Of a DNA stretch of 64,000 bases, positions 35,735-47,110 are shown piece after piece (position 1 is the first letter of the stretch; every line of letters starts with the position of its first letter). The stretch is from Sphingomonas sp. PP-CC-1A-547 (GTDB lineage: Bacteria; Pseudomonadota; Alphaproteobacteria; Sphingomonadales; Sphingomonadaceae). A program made the translations under genes and the position numbers. The stretch spans positions 1 through 64,000 of the forward strand of contig NZ_RAPZ01000012.1 of NCBI RefSeq assembly GCF_003610375.1, given 5' to 3'. Below the pieces are notes generated by a model. It did no database searches. It saw only the letters and a list, made by a program, of their open reading frames with translations, and was not told where the DNA came from.

Positions 35735-36559
35735 TCAGATCCGCTTTGCGAGCGGATACGCAAACAGCACATCGGCATCCGCACTCGTCGAGACCGTCTC
35801 GCTGCCGGTCATCGTCGCGCATTCGCCGGCCTTGAACGCGACGCCGGCGACATCGCCCGAGCCGGTGATCGGGATCACCCAGCCGGTCGTGCCTTCGGGC
35901 AGGTTGACGACGTGGTCGCCGCCCTTCCAGCGCTCGAGCACGAACTTGGGGCCCTCGACCATGATCGTGCGGCCGGTCTCGACTTCGATCGGCGGCGCGA
36001 CGGGGACGTAGGGCGTGGGGTCGGCGACCTCGATGCCGTCCTTGAGGTGAAGCTCGCGGTCGCTGCCGTAATCGTAGAGGCGGTAGGTGGTCTCGGAGTT
36101 CTGCTGGACCTCGATCACCGTCAGGCCGCCGCCGATCGCGTGGATCGTGTCCGACGCGCAATACATGAAGTCGCCCGGCTTGACCGGCTTCCAGTCGAGC
36201 TTGTCCTCGATCGTGCCGTCGATCGCCGACTGCCGGAGGTCGTCCTTCGAGATCGGCTGCTTCGTGCCGACCGCGATCGTCGAGGTCGGCTCGGCGGCGA
36301 GGACCGTCCAGCACTCGTCCTTGCCGCGTGGCAGGCCGCGGGCGTGCGCCTGTTCGTCGTTGGGATGAACCTGGACCGAGAGTTTCTCGCTGGTGAACAG
36401 GTATTTGATCAGCAGGTCGGGGGTGGTGTTGCCGGGCTCCTGGAACCAGACTTCGCCGATCGGCGGCGTACCGGGGGCGGCATCCTCGAACCCGGGCCAG
36501 AGCGTGTCGCGACCCCAGGGCTTCTCGACGCGGTGGGTGTGCAGCAGGGTGGCAGGCAT
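35735..36559 (-). CDS. manA: Mannose-6-phosphate isomerase, class I
   Basis: 274-aa cupin zinc enzyme that interconverts fructose-6-phosphate and mannose-6-phosphate, supplying GDP-sugars. From ATG 36559 (MPATLLHTHRVEKPWG). Zinc-binding signature SVQVHPNDEQAH and GKDECW are clear, as is DTIHAIGGGLTVIEVQQ. The frame is open upstream to 36820, but that overlaps the divergent bamD start and lacks homology. Confidence 0.93.
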   Translation of the reverse strand: MPATLLHTHRVEKPWGRDTLWPGFEDAAPGTPPIGEVWFQEPGNTTPDLLIKYLFTSEKLSVQVHPNDEQAHARGLPRGKDECWTVLAAEPTSTIAVGTKQPISKDDLRQSAIDGTIEDKLDWKPVKPGDFMYCASDTIHAIGGGLTVIEVQQNSETTYRLYDYGSDRELHLKDGIEVADPTPYVPVAPPIEVETGRTIMVEGPKFVLERWKGGDHVVNLPEGTTGWVIPITGSGDVAGVAFKAGECATMTGSETVSTSADADVLFAYPLAKRI

Positions 36560-36728
36560 GGGATATCCTCGACTGGAATGACGGGTCGGCAACGCACGAC
36601 TATTGCCGTGTGATCCGGGCCGCGAAAAGCCCTTCATTGCCCGGCCCATCGACGCCGTGAATTGGGCTTGGAGCGGGGTGGCGAAAGGGATTGTTCGCAA
36701 AGCCCCGCATACGCTAAGGACAACGCCG

Positions 36729-37691
36729 ATGCGTATCACCCAGTCTCGTGCCCTCGCGGTCACGCTCATCGCCGCGCTTGCGCTCCCCATTGCCGGTTGT
36801 GCGGGTGGCCGCGCCGCCAAGGGCGACCTGCCCTATGTCGCGCGCGACGTGGGGACGCTGTACTCGACCGCCAAGGCGCGGCTCGACCAGGGGCGCTACA
36901 AGGAGGCGGCACAGCTGTTCGACGAGGTCGAGCGCCAGCACCCCTATTCGATCTGGGCGCGTCGTGCGCAGATCATGTCGGCGTTCAGCTATTACCTCGC
37001 CAAGGACTACACTGCGTCGATCAGCTCGGCGCAGCGCTTCCTGGCGGTGCATCCGGGTAACCGCGACGCGCCCTACGCCTATTACCTGATCGCGCTCGGC
37101 TATTACGAGCAGATCACCGACGTGACGCGCGACCAGAAGATCACGCGGCAGGCGCTCGATTCGCTCGGCGAGCTGATGCGCCGCTATCCGAACACGCGCT
37201 ATGCGTCGGATGCGCGGCTGAAGATCGACCTGGTCAACGACCATCTCGCCGGCAAGGAGATGGAGATCGGGCGTTTCTACGAGACGCGCGGCCAGTGGCT
37301 CGCAGCGAACGGCCGGTTCCGCACCGTGATCGACAAGTTCCAGCAGACCACGCACACGCCAGAGGCGCTGATGCGGCTGACCGAGACGTATCTGCAGCTC
37401 GGCGTGCCGATCGAGGCCGAGAAGGCCGCCGCGGTGCTGGGTCGCAACTATCCGGGCACCGACTGGTATGATCACGCCTACAAGCTGATGCAGGACCATC
37501 CGGTGAAGCCGATCGCACCGCTGGCACCGGGCGAGCCAGTCGTGCCGACGGGAACCGCAGGCACGCCGGGTACCGGGGCGCTGGAGCTTCCCAAGGCGAA
37601 CGGCAACACCGGTGGTACGGGCGCGGGTAGCGTTTCCAGCCCCGCACCCGTCGGTCCGGGCAGCGCGACGCGGACCGGTCCCGGCAACTGA
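36729..37691 (+). CDS. bamD: Outer-membrane protein assembly factor BamD
   Basis: 320-aa lipoprotein of the BAM complex from ATG 36729. A signal peptide ends in lipobox LPIAGC (about residue 23). TPR repeats follow, including LYSTAKARLDQGRYKEAAQL and FDEVERQHPYSIWARRAQIM, then LMRRYPNTRYASDARL. The C-terminal tail (about residues 260-320) is Pro/Gly/Thr-rich and low complexity. recN follows, a gene order common in sphingomonads; lpxC, which often precedes bamD, is not here. Confidence 0.95.
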   Translation: MRITQSRALAVTLIAALALPIAGCAGGRAAKGDLPYVARDVGTLYSTAKARLDQGRYKEAAQLFDEVERQHPYSIWARRAQIMSAFSYYLAKDYTASISSAQRFLAVHPGNRDAPYAYYLIALGYYEQITDVTRDQKITRQALDSLGELMRRYPNTRYASDARLKIDLVNDHLAGKEMEIGRFYETRGQWLAANGRFRTVIDKFQQTTHTPEALMRLTETYLQLGVPIEAEKAAAVLGRNYPGTDWYDHAYKLMQDHPVKPIAPLAPGEPVVPTGTAGTPGTGALELPKANGNTGGTGAGSVSSPAPVGPGSATRTGPGN

Positions 37692-37771
37692 TCGCGGAAT
37701 ACGCCGTGAGAACCCGGGCGTGAGAACAATGGGGGATCAACTTCGCGTGCGAATCGTCTAAGACGCGCGGG

Positions 37772-39436
37772 ATGCTGACCGATCTTTCCATTCGCGACGT
37801 GGTGCTCATCGAGGCGCTGGATCTGGGATTCGGCGAAGGGTTAGGCGTGCTGACCGGTGAGACCGGCGCGGGCAAGTCGATCCTGCTGGATGCGCTGGGG
37901 CTGGCGCTGGGCGGACGTGGCGACAGCGGGCTGGTCCGGCACGGCGCGGCGCAGGCGGTGGTGACCGCGACGTTCGATGCCCCTGCGCCCGAATCGCCGC
38001 TGGCGATTTTGTTCGACGAGAACGGGCTGGAGATCGAGCACGGCGAGCCGTTGATCGTGAAGCGGATCGTCAAGGCGGACGGCGGCAGTCGCGGCTTCGT
38101 CAACGACCAGCCAGCGTCGGCGGGGCTGCTGCGCGAGATGGCGCCGCATCTGGTCGAGATCCACGGGCAGCATGACGAGCGCGGGCTGCTGAATGCGCGC
38201 GGGCATCGGGCGCTGCTCGACATCTTCGGGCGGACCGAGCCGGGAGCTACGGGCAAGGCTTATGCTGGGTTTCGTACAGCGGAGGCTGAACTGGCTGCCG
38301 CCCGTGCGGATATCGAGACGGCGGCGCGCGATCGCGAGTGGCTGGAGCATACGGTTGCCGAACTGACCGCGCTGGCGCCAGTCGCGGGCGAAGAAGAGAC
38401 GCTGGCGGATACGCGACGGTCGATGCAGCGTGCGGAGAAGATCGCGGACGATCTCGCGGCGATCGACGATTTTCTCGAGGGCAAGGACGGCGGGATGGCG
38501 AAGCTGCGCCAGGCCGCGCGTGTGCTCGAGCGGATCGCGGAGGATCATGTTGCACTGGGCAATGCGCTGGCGGCGGTCGATCGCGCGGTGATCGAGGCAT
38601 CGGTGGCGGAGGAAAGCCTGCGCGATGCGCGGGCCGAGATGGCGTATGATCCGCGCGCGCTGGAAGATGACGAGGCGCGGTTGTTCGAGCTTCGGGCGAT
38701 GGCGCGCAAGCACCGCGTGCAGCCGGATGATCTGGCGGCGCTGGCGGACGAGATGCGCGCGCGACTGGAGCGGCTCGATGCGGGCGAGGGCGGGATCGCG
38801 AAGATCGAGGCGCGCGTAGCGGCGGCGCGGAAGGCGTTCGATACGACTTCGGATGCTTTGACGAAGCGGCGGCTGGCGGCGGCGAAGCGCCTCGACGTGG
38901 CGGTTGCTGGCGAGTTGGCGCCGTTGAAGCTGGACGCGGCGCGGTTCCAGACGGTGGTGGCGCCGCTGGGTGAAGAGGGCTGGTCGGCGGCGGGCAAGGA
39001 CCGCGTCGAGTTCGAGATCTCGACCAACCCGGGGGCGCCGTTCGCGGCGCTCACCAAGATCGCATCTGGCGGCGAGTTGTCGCGCTTCATCCTTGCGCTG
39101 AAGGTCGCGTTGGCGGAAGAGGGCGGCGCGTCGACGATGGTGTTCGACGAGATCGATCGCGGCGTCGGCGGCGCGGTGGCGAGCGCGATCGGCGAGCGAC
39201 TCGCGCGACTGGCGCTGAGCACGCAGCTGCTGGTGGTGACGCACAGCCCGCAGGTCGCGGCGCGGGGGGCGAAGCATCTGTTGATCGCCAAGAGCAGTGA
39301 CGGCACGGTCACGCGGACGGGGGTGCGGGCCTTGAGCGAGGACGAGCGTCGGGAAGAGATCGCACGGATGCTGTCGGGTGCGCAGATTACCGATGAAGCG
39401 CGGGCTCAGGCGGAGCGATTGCTCGAGCGGGCTTAA
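37772..39436 (+). CDS. recN: DNA repair protein RecN
   Basis: 554-aa SMC-like ATPase acting in double-strand-break repair. The N-terminal Walker A is TGETGAGKSILLDALGLALG. Coiled-coil regions flank a central hinge (about residues 150-370), and the C-terminal ABC signature is ASGGELSRFILALKVAL, followed by Walker B TMVFDEIDRGVGG. It starts 80 bp after bamD. Confidence 0.97.
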   Translation: MLTDLSIRDVVLIEALDLGFGEGLGVLTGETGAGKSILLDALGLALGGRGDSGLVRHGAAQAVVTATFDAPAPESPLAILFDENGLEIEHGEPLIVKRIVKADGGSRGFVNDQPASAGLLREMAPHLVEIHGQHDERGLLNARGHRALLDIFGRTEPGATGKAYAGFRTAEAELAAARADIETAARDREWLEHTVAELTALAPVAGEEETLADTRRSMQRAEKIADDLAAIDDFLEGKDGGMAKLRQAARVLERIAEDHVALGNALAAVDRAVIEASVAEESLRDARAEMAYDPRALEDDEARLFELRAMARKHRVQPDDLAALADEMRARLERLDAGEGGIAKIEARVAAARKAFDTTSDALTKRRLAAAKRLDVAVAGELAPLKLDAARFQTVVAPLGEEGWSAAGKDRVEFEISTNPGAPFAALTKIASGGELSRFILALKVALAEEGGASTMVFDEIDRGVGGAVASAIGERLARLALSTQLLVVTHSPQVAARGAKHLLIAKSSDGTVTRTGVRALSEDERREEIARMLSGAQITDEARAQAERLLERA

Positions 39437-39470
39437 CGCGCTCAGGTTCAGATGGATTTACCACCGGTCC

Positions 39471-39549
39471 TGTTCCCCCGCGAAGGCGGGGGCCCAGGAT
39501 ACCACCCACAGCGTCCTTGACCCTGGGCTCCCGCGTTCGCGGGAGAACA
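39471..39549. repeat. Type A-long palindromic repeat, copy 2
   Basis: Type A arms (TGTTCCCCCGCGAAGGCGGG and GCTCCCGCGTTCGCGGGAGA) separated by a 25-nt centre very like that at 4645 (GATACCACCCACAGCG). It lies between convergent recN and the small secreted protein gene. Confidence 0.87.
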
Positions 39550-39558
39550 AGTTCGGGG

Positions 39559-39903
39559 TTATGGCATCGCCTGCCGCGGGTGACCCAAGTGGATCTTCAG
39601 CACTGGCACGACGATGTAATCACCGCCGACTTTGCGCAGGCCGTGCAGCGCCCGGCTGCCGAAATCGCCGTCTTCGTGAATCACCGCGCGGACCGGCGCC
39701 TGTTCGGTGTGGATCATGTCGTCGAGCCCGGCGGCACTCGCGTCGGATCGCGGCCATAGCGGTTGCTGCACGCGGTCGTCCGCGGACGAATCGTCGTTCC
39801 AGTCGTATCCGATCGCCGGGGCCGGCTTAGGGGAGACGTGAGCCTGCTGGGCGGCGATGGGGGCGGCGAAGACGATGGCGATCATCATAGCTGGTATTTT
39901 CAT
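39559..39903 (-). CDS. Small secreted hypothetical protein
   Basis: 114 aa from ATG 39903. A signal peptide is likely (MKIPAMMIAIVFAAPIAAQQ). The mature part is acidic and then ends in a basic, strand-rich stretch (RALHGLRKVGGDYIVVPVLK). I recognise no domain. The frame is open upstream to 40173 through a type C repeat and into the neighbour, but that part is not coding. Confidence 0.65.
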   Translation of the reverse strand: MKIPAMMIAIVFAAPIAAQQAHVSPKPAPAIGYDWNDDSSADDRVQQPLWPRSDASAAGLDDMIHTEQAPVRAVIHEDGDFGSRALHGLRKVGGDYIVVPVLKIHLGHPRQAMP

Positions 39904-39918
39904 CGCACCCCCGATTCT

Positions 39919-40021
39919 AACCCCGACGAAGGCCGGGACCGAGTTGGCAAAGTTTAGTTCGTGAACATGTTGCTCCCTTACAACGACCTTGCCAACTGGG
40001 CCCCGGCCTTCGCCGGGGTGA
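39919..40021. repeat. Type C palindromic repeat, copy 5 (diverged)
   Basis: Arms AACCCCGACGAAGGCCGGGA and CCCCGGCCTTCGCCGGGGTG with more mismatches than other copies, and a weaker core. It is the only type C copy with no other element within 300 bp on the same side of its flanking genes. Confidence 0.75.
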
Positions 40022-40030
40022 TGGGCGAAT

Positions 40031-41008
40031 TCAGGACGCGCCGGTGCCGCCGTTCGCGCCGAAGAAGCTGCCGGTGGTGTAGCTATCGCTCGGGTCCGCC
40101 AGCGCAACGTAGAGACCCGCCAGTTCGGCCGGCTGGCCGGCGCGACCGAGCGGCGTATCCTGGCCGAACTCACCCATCTTGCCCGGCAATTGCCCGCCCG
40201 CGACCTGCAACGGCGTCCAGATCGGGCCCGGCCCTACCGCGTTGACGCGGATGCCCTGCTTGGCGAGTTGCTTCGCCAGCGCCTTGGTGAAGATCAGGAT
40301 CGCGCCCTTGGTCGAGGCATAGTCGAGCAGCTCCTTCTCCGGGCTGACCGAATTGACCGACGCGGTGTTGATGATCGAGGCGCCTGGCTTCATCAGCGGG
40401 ATCGCCGCCTTGCACAGGTGGAACATCGCGTAGACGTTGGTCTTCATGGTGCGATCGAACTGCTCGAAACTGATCTCGGCGATCGAGTCCTTCGACTGCT
40501 GGTAGGCCGCGTTGTTGACGAGGATGTCGAGCCCGCCGAGTTCGCGATTGGCGCGCGCGATCAGGTCGTTGCAGAATTTCGCATCGGTCAGGTCGCCGGG
40601 AATGAGGACGACTTTACGGCCTTCCGCGCGGAGCAGCTTGGCGACGTCCTGTGCGTCGGGTTCCTCGGTCGGGTAATAGTTGATCGCGACGTCGGCGCCT
40701 TCGCGCGAGAACGCGATCACCGCCGCGCGGCCGATCCCCGAATCTCCGCCGGTGACGAGTGCCTTGTGACCGGCCAGTCGCCCGGACCCGCGGTAGCTGG
40801 CCTCGCCGCAATCGGGGACAGGGTGCATGTTGCGCTGGAGTGCGGGCCATTTCTGGCGCTGTTCGGGGAAGGGTTGCGAGGGATATCTGGTCTTCGGATC
40901 GGCGAGTGGCGCGGCACCTTGCGCGAAGGCGGGTGCGGCGGCGGCGGCGAGGCCGGTGACGGCGGCGCCCTTGAAGAGGTCTCGACGGCTGGTGTCTGTC
41001 ATGATCAT
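40031..41008 (-). CDS. SDR family oxidoreductase with Tat signal
   Basis: 325 aa from ATG 41008 (alternative ATG 41002). It starts with a twin-arginine signal (TSRRDLFKGAAVTGLAAAA, cleavage near AFAQG), then a spacer with QKWPALQRNMHPVP, then a classical SDR: TGGDSGIGRAAV, NNAA, catalytic Ser in INTASVNSVSP and YASTKGA. The body matches the YghA/glucose-dehydrogenase-like subgroup. A NAD(P)-binding enzyme exported by Tat is unusual. The gene lies between recN and ligA on the opposite strand. Confidence 0.88.
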   Translation of the reverse strand: MIMTDTSRRDLFKGAAVTGLAAAAAPAFAQGAAPLADPKTRYPSQPFPEQRQKWPALQRNMHPVPDCGEASYRGSGRLAGHKALVTGGDSGIGRAAVIAFSREGADVAINYYPTEEPDAQDVAKLLRAEGRKVVLIPGDLTDAKFCNDLIARANRELGGLDILVNNAAYQQSKDSIAEISFEQFDRTMKTNVYAMFHLCKAAIPLMKPGASIINTASVNSVSPEKELLDYASTKGAILIFTKALAKQLAKQGIRVNAVGPGPIWTPLQVAGGQLPGKMGEFGQDTPLGRAGQPAELAGLYVALADPSDSYTTGSFFGANGGTGAS

Positions 41009-41106
41009 GTTTCCCTGAAAATGCCTTGGGATGTCAGCGCGCAAGTCGGGCGAATGTTCACGCCATGTTGATCGAGGTCTTGTCGAAAGGTGGCACCCTC
41101 CCCTAA

Positions 41107-43296
<2,190 letters not shown>

Positions 43297-43386
43297 GGCA
43301 CGGACCACACTCTCCGCATTGGTTCCAACTGCCCCGAAAGGGTTCGATTCCGTTGCTTTTTTGCAACGCACCATGACCGAGTGTGT

Positions 43387-43418
43387 CTGTGACACTTCCC
43401 GACTCGCCAATGTCACAG
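43387..43418. promoter_or_regulatory. Inverted repeat, possible operator upstream of TonB receptor 2
   Basis: CTGTGACA (43387-43394) and TGTCACAG (43411-43418) are perfect 8-bp inverted arms 16 nt apart, 84 nt upstream of the receptor ATG. The half-sites resemble Crp-type boxes, but the spacing is longer than a normal Crp site, so the regulator is unknown. Confidence 0.35.
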
Positions 43419-43501
43419 AACCGAAATATCCGGCGTGCAGGGGCGCGGCAGGCCGAACGAAAAGTCGCGGATCTCGAGCAGAAGCTCAAAGGGGAACTTC
43501 A

Positions 43502-46500
43502 ATGCGTAACAACCTATTCCTGGGTGCGGCAGCGATTGCGCTGATCGCCCCGATGACTGCGTCCGCGCAGGAAACCACCTCCTCGATCCGCGGCACTGTG
43601 ACCGCGAATGGCGCGCCGGTTAACGGCGCGACTGTCGAGATCACCAGCCCCTCGACCGGATCGCGCTCGACCGCGACCACCGACACATCGGGCACGTTCA
43701 ACGTCAACGGCCTGCGTCCCGGCGGCCCCTACACCGTCGCCGTCGCAGCAGCCGGCTATGGCAGCAAGCAGGTCACCGACGTCAACATCACCGTCGCACA
43801 GGCGTTCGATCTGCCGATCGATCTGGCCACCGACGCTGCTGGTGGCGCCGACGAGATCGTCGTGACCGCCGCCAGCCTGCCCAATGCGCGGTCTATCTCG
43901 CAGGGGCCGACGACCGTCCTCAACGCGCGCCAGATCGCCAACATCGCTTCGGTCAACCGCGACATCCGCGATCTCGAGCGTCGCGATCCGTTCGCCCGCC
44001 TCGACGACAGCCCCTCGGGCGGCCGTTCGGTGTCGTTCGCCGGCCAGAACGCGCGCTATAACCGCTTCACCGTCGACGGCGTGTCGGTCAGCGACAATTT
44101 CGGCCTGAACAGCGATGGCTTGCCCAGCCGCCGTTCGCCGATCCCGCTCGACGCGATCGGCCAGTTCCAGGCACAGGTCGCACCGTATGACGTGCGACAG
44201 GGCAACTTCCAGGGCGGCGCGATCAACATCGTGCTGAAGTCGGGCACCAACGACTTCCACGGCACCGGCTTCTACTCGCAGTCGCGCGACGAGTTCGTCG
44301 GCAAGCGCACCAAGGACCTGCGCGTCAGCGTCCCCAACTTCAAGACCGAGAACTACGGCGCCGAGCTGTCGGGCCCGATCATCAAGGACAAGCTGTTCTT
44401 CATGGTCGCCGGCGAGCGCCTTCGCGGCGGCCGTCCGATCGCCGAGGGTCCGACCGACAACAACGCCGGCACCAGCATTCTGGGCATCAGCCAGGCGCAG
44501 GTCGACCAGATCAGCGCGATCGCGAAGTCGGTCTACAATTACGACACCGGCGGCGTGCTGCGTAACCTCGGCGACAAGGACGACCGCGTCGTCGCCAAGA
44601 TCGACGCGAACATCACCGACAAGCAGCGTCTGTCGCTGACCTACACCTACGCCAACGACGCCATCAACCTGCTGCAGAACACCTTCCCGACCGCACCGAC
44701 CGGTCTGGGCCTGGCGTCGAACGCCTATATCCAGGGCAACCGCCTGCACACCGGCGTCGCGCAGCTGAACTCGGAATGGTCGGACAGCTTCTCGACCGAA
44801 GTCCGCGGCTTCTACAAGAACTACACGCGTATCCAGGATCCGTTGCTCGGCCGTGGTTTCGCGCAGTTCCGTGTTTGCACCAACCCGACGAGCACGGCCG
44901 CGACAGCGGGCCTGACCGTCTCGCCGACCGCCTGCGAGAACAACGCCGGCACCGTGTCGTTCGGTCCTGACAGCTCGCGCCAGACCAACGAACTGCGCAC
45001 CGAGACATGGGGCGGCCTGGTCCAGGCGCGCCTGACCATGAACGACCATGACGTTCGCGTTTTCACGGAAGTATCGAGCGTATCGATCTTCAACTCGTTC
45101 CTGCAGAACAGCGCGGGCAGCTATTATTTCGACTCGATCGCGGACCTCCAGAACCGCAATGCGGGGTCGTTTGCGTACGGCAACGCGATCGTGGGCAATA
45201 ACGGCCTGGCCGCACTCGATCCCAATGCCGCCGCAGCACAGTTCGGCTACCAGAGCTACACGTTCGGCGTGATGGACTCGTGGAAGGTTACGCCAACGCT
45301 GAACGTCAGCTTCGGCGCACGCTACGACCTGTATGCGATGGACGACAATCCGCCGCTCAGCGCTGCCTTCGCCAGCCGTTATGCGAACGGTGCGATCGTC
45401 AACGGCCAGCGCATCAACATCAACAACAACAGCGCGAACATCTCCGGGTTCGACCTGTTCCAGCCGCGCGCCGGCTTCGACTGGAAGCCATCGCAGCGTA
45501 TCAGCATCCGCGGCGGCGGCGGCGTCTTCGGCGGCGGCACCCCCGACGTCTATGTGTCGAACAGCTTCTCGAACACCGGCGTGCTGACCAACTCGTTCAA
45601 CGTCAGCCGCACGGCGACCGGGTTCAACGGCTTCCCAGCCGGCACCCCGGCTGCCACGCAGGCAGCTACCGCCTCGGCCCTTCTGACCGGCGTTACCGGT
45701 ACGTCGGTTCCAGCCGCGGCCAACACGTTCCTGACGGGTGGTTCGGTTCCGGCCAACTCGACGGTCAATGCGCTCGACCCGAACTTCAAGATCCCGTCGC
45801 AGTGGCGCGCCACGCTGACGGGCGAGTATAGTGCAAACCTCGGCCCGCTCGGCGACAACTGGGTATTCGGTGCCGATCTGCTGTACTCGAAGGTTCGCAA
45901 CCAGGTGTATTTCACCGACATCCGTTCGGTGCCGATCGCCGGTTCGCTCACCCCAGACGGCCGCCAGCGCTACCAGAACCTGATCGATGGCGGTGCGACG
46001 AGCACCAACACCAACACCGACATCCTACTGACCAACACGAACAAGGGCCGCGCCTACATCGCGGTCGCGCGTCTCGACAAGGCATGGGATTCGGGGCTGA
46101 GCATCAATGGCAGCTTCACGTACCAGGACGTCAAGGACGCAGCGCCGGCCACGTCGTCGACCGCGGGTTCGAACTATTCGAACGGTGCGTTCGTCGATCC
46201 CAACAACGTTGCCTATGGCATCTCGAACGACCAGGTTAAGTACTTCTTCAAGTACGGCGTGAACTACGACCACGCCTTCTTCGGGGACTACAAGACCACG
46301 TTCGCGCTGTTCGGCGAATCGCGGATCGGTCATCCGTTCAGTTACACGTTCCAGGATTTCGGCAACAACGGCAGCGGCCGCGCGTCGGTATTCGGTACCA
46401 CGGGCGTCAGCTCGAACTCGACCACAGGCGGCAACCGTTACCTGATGTACGTGCCGACACTGGACGATGCGAAGGTTTCGTACAGCAGCGCCGCAGTCCG

Positions 46501-46972
46501 CGATGCGGTCAACGCGTTCATCGACTCGTCGGGTCTCGGCAAGTATCGTGGCAAGACTGCGCCGCGCAACGGCTTCAACTCGAAGTGGTTCACGCGTCTC
46601 GACCTTCATGTCGCGCAGGAAATTCCGACCTTCGTCGGCGGCTCGCGCGTCACGCTGTTCGCGGACATCGAGAACTTCACGAACTTCCTCAACAAGAACT
46701 GGGGCCAGCAGCGCGAGTACGTCTTCCCGTACAACACGCCGGTTGTCCGCGTGCAGTGCCTGCAGACCGCGGTGCCGACCGGTATCGCGCCAGGTGCGGC
46801 CAATCCTGCCGGTGGCACCTATGGCGCCGTGGCGACCAATGCCGGACAGGCTTGCGCACAGTATCGCTACTCGCCAGTCGGCGGCAGCGCGAACTTCACG
46901 CCGCAGCCTGACCAGGTGTACGTGAACCAGTCGCTCTACTCGATCCGTATCGGTGCGCGCTTCACGTTCTAA
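43502..46972 (+). CDS. Oar-like TonB-dependent receptor
   Basis: 1156 aa from ATG 43502, preceded by AAAGGGG. A signal peptide ends at TASAQ (about residue 22). Then come a carboxypeptidase-regulatory-like domain (TTSSIRGTVTANGAPVNGAT, about 25-110), a plug starting EIVVTAASLPNARSISQGP and containing KSGTNDFHGTGFYSQ, and a large barrel ending IGARFTF. It is longer than the first receptor of the window and shares its architecture. A histidine kinase and LytTR regulator follow on the same strand, after a clear terminator. Confidence 0.92.
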   Translation: MRNNLFLGAAAIALIAPMTASAQETTSSIRGTVTANGAPVNGATVEITSPSTGSRSTATTDTSGTFNVNGLRPGGPYTVAVAAAGYGSKQVTDVNITVAQAFDLPIDLATDAAGGADEIVVTAASLPNARSISQGPTTVLNARQIANIASVNRDIRDLERRDPFARLDDSPSGGRSVSFAGQNARYNRFTVDGVSVSDNFGLNSDGLPSRRSPIPLDAIGQFQAQVAPYDVRQGNFQGGAINIVLKSGTNDFHGTGFYSQSRDEFVGKRTKDLRVSVPNFKTENYGAELSGPIIKDKLFFMVAGERLRGGRPIAEGPTDNNAGTSILGISQAQVDQISAIAKSVYNYDTGGVLRNLGDKDDRVVAKIDANITDKQRLSLTYTYANDAINLLQNTFPTAPTGLGLASNAYIQGNRLHTGVAQLNSEWSDSFSTEVRGFYKNYTRIQDPLLGRGFAQFRVCTNPTSTAATAGLTVSPTACENNAGTVSFGPDSSRQTNELRTETWGGLVQARLTMNDHDVRVFTEVSSVSIFNSFLQNSAGSYYFDSIADLQNRNAGSFAYGNAIVGNNGLAALDPNAAAAQFGYQSYTFGVMDSWKVTPTLNVSFGARYDLYAMDDNPPLSAAFASRYANGAIVNGQRININNNSANISGFDLFQPRAGFDWKPSQRISIRGGGGVFGGGTPDVYVSNSFSNTGVLTNSFNVSRTATGFNGFPAGTPAATQAATASALLTGVTGTSVPAAANTFLTGGSVPANSTVNALDPNFKIPSQWRATLTGEYSANLGPLGDNWVFGADLLYSKVRNQVYFTDIRSVPIAGSLTPDGRQRYQNLIDGGATSTNTNTDILLTNTNKGRAYIAVARLDKAWDSGLSINGSFTYQDVKDAAPATSSTAGSNYSNGAFVDPNNVAYGISNDQVKYFFKYGVNYDHAFFGDYKTTFALFGESRIGHPFSYTFQDFGNNGSGRASVFGTTGVSSNSTTGGNRYLMYVPTLDDAKVSYSSAAVRDAVNAFIDSSGLGKYRGKTAPRNGFNSKWFTRLDLHVAQEIPTFVGGSRVTLFADIENFTNFLNKNWGQQREYVFPYNTPVVRVQCLQTAVPTGIAPGAANPAGGTYGAVATNAGQACAQYRYSPVGGSANFTPQPDQVYVNQSLYSIRIGARFTF

Positions 46973-47001
46973 AGCGCGTCCGACCTGATCGGTCGAATTG
47001 G

Positions 47002-47033
47002 CCGCCGCTTCCCTCGGGATGCGGCGGTCTTTT
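47002..47033 (+). terminator. Rho-independent terminator after TonB receptor 2
   Basis: CCGCCGC (47002-47008) pairs with GCGGCGG (47021-47027) around a 12-nt loop, followed by TCTTTTTCGTTTT. Located 29 bp after the receptor stop and before the kinase gene. Confidence 0.85.
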
Positions 47034-47110
47034 TCGTTTTGCGGCCTCGCGCTCGGCCAGACCGTTCGGCTTTTGCGTGTGCCTTGCGCGGCGTGTAAGA
47101 CGGTGGGCCA

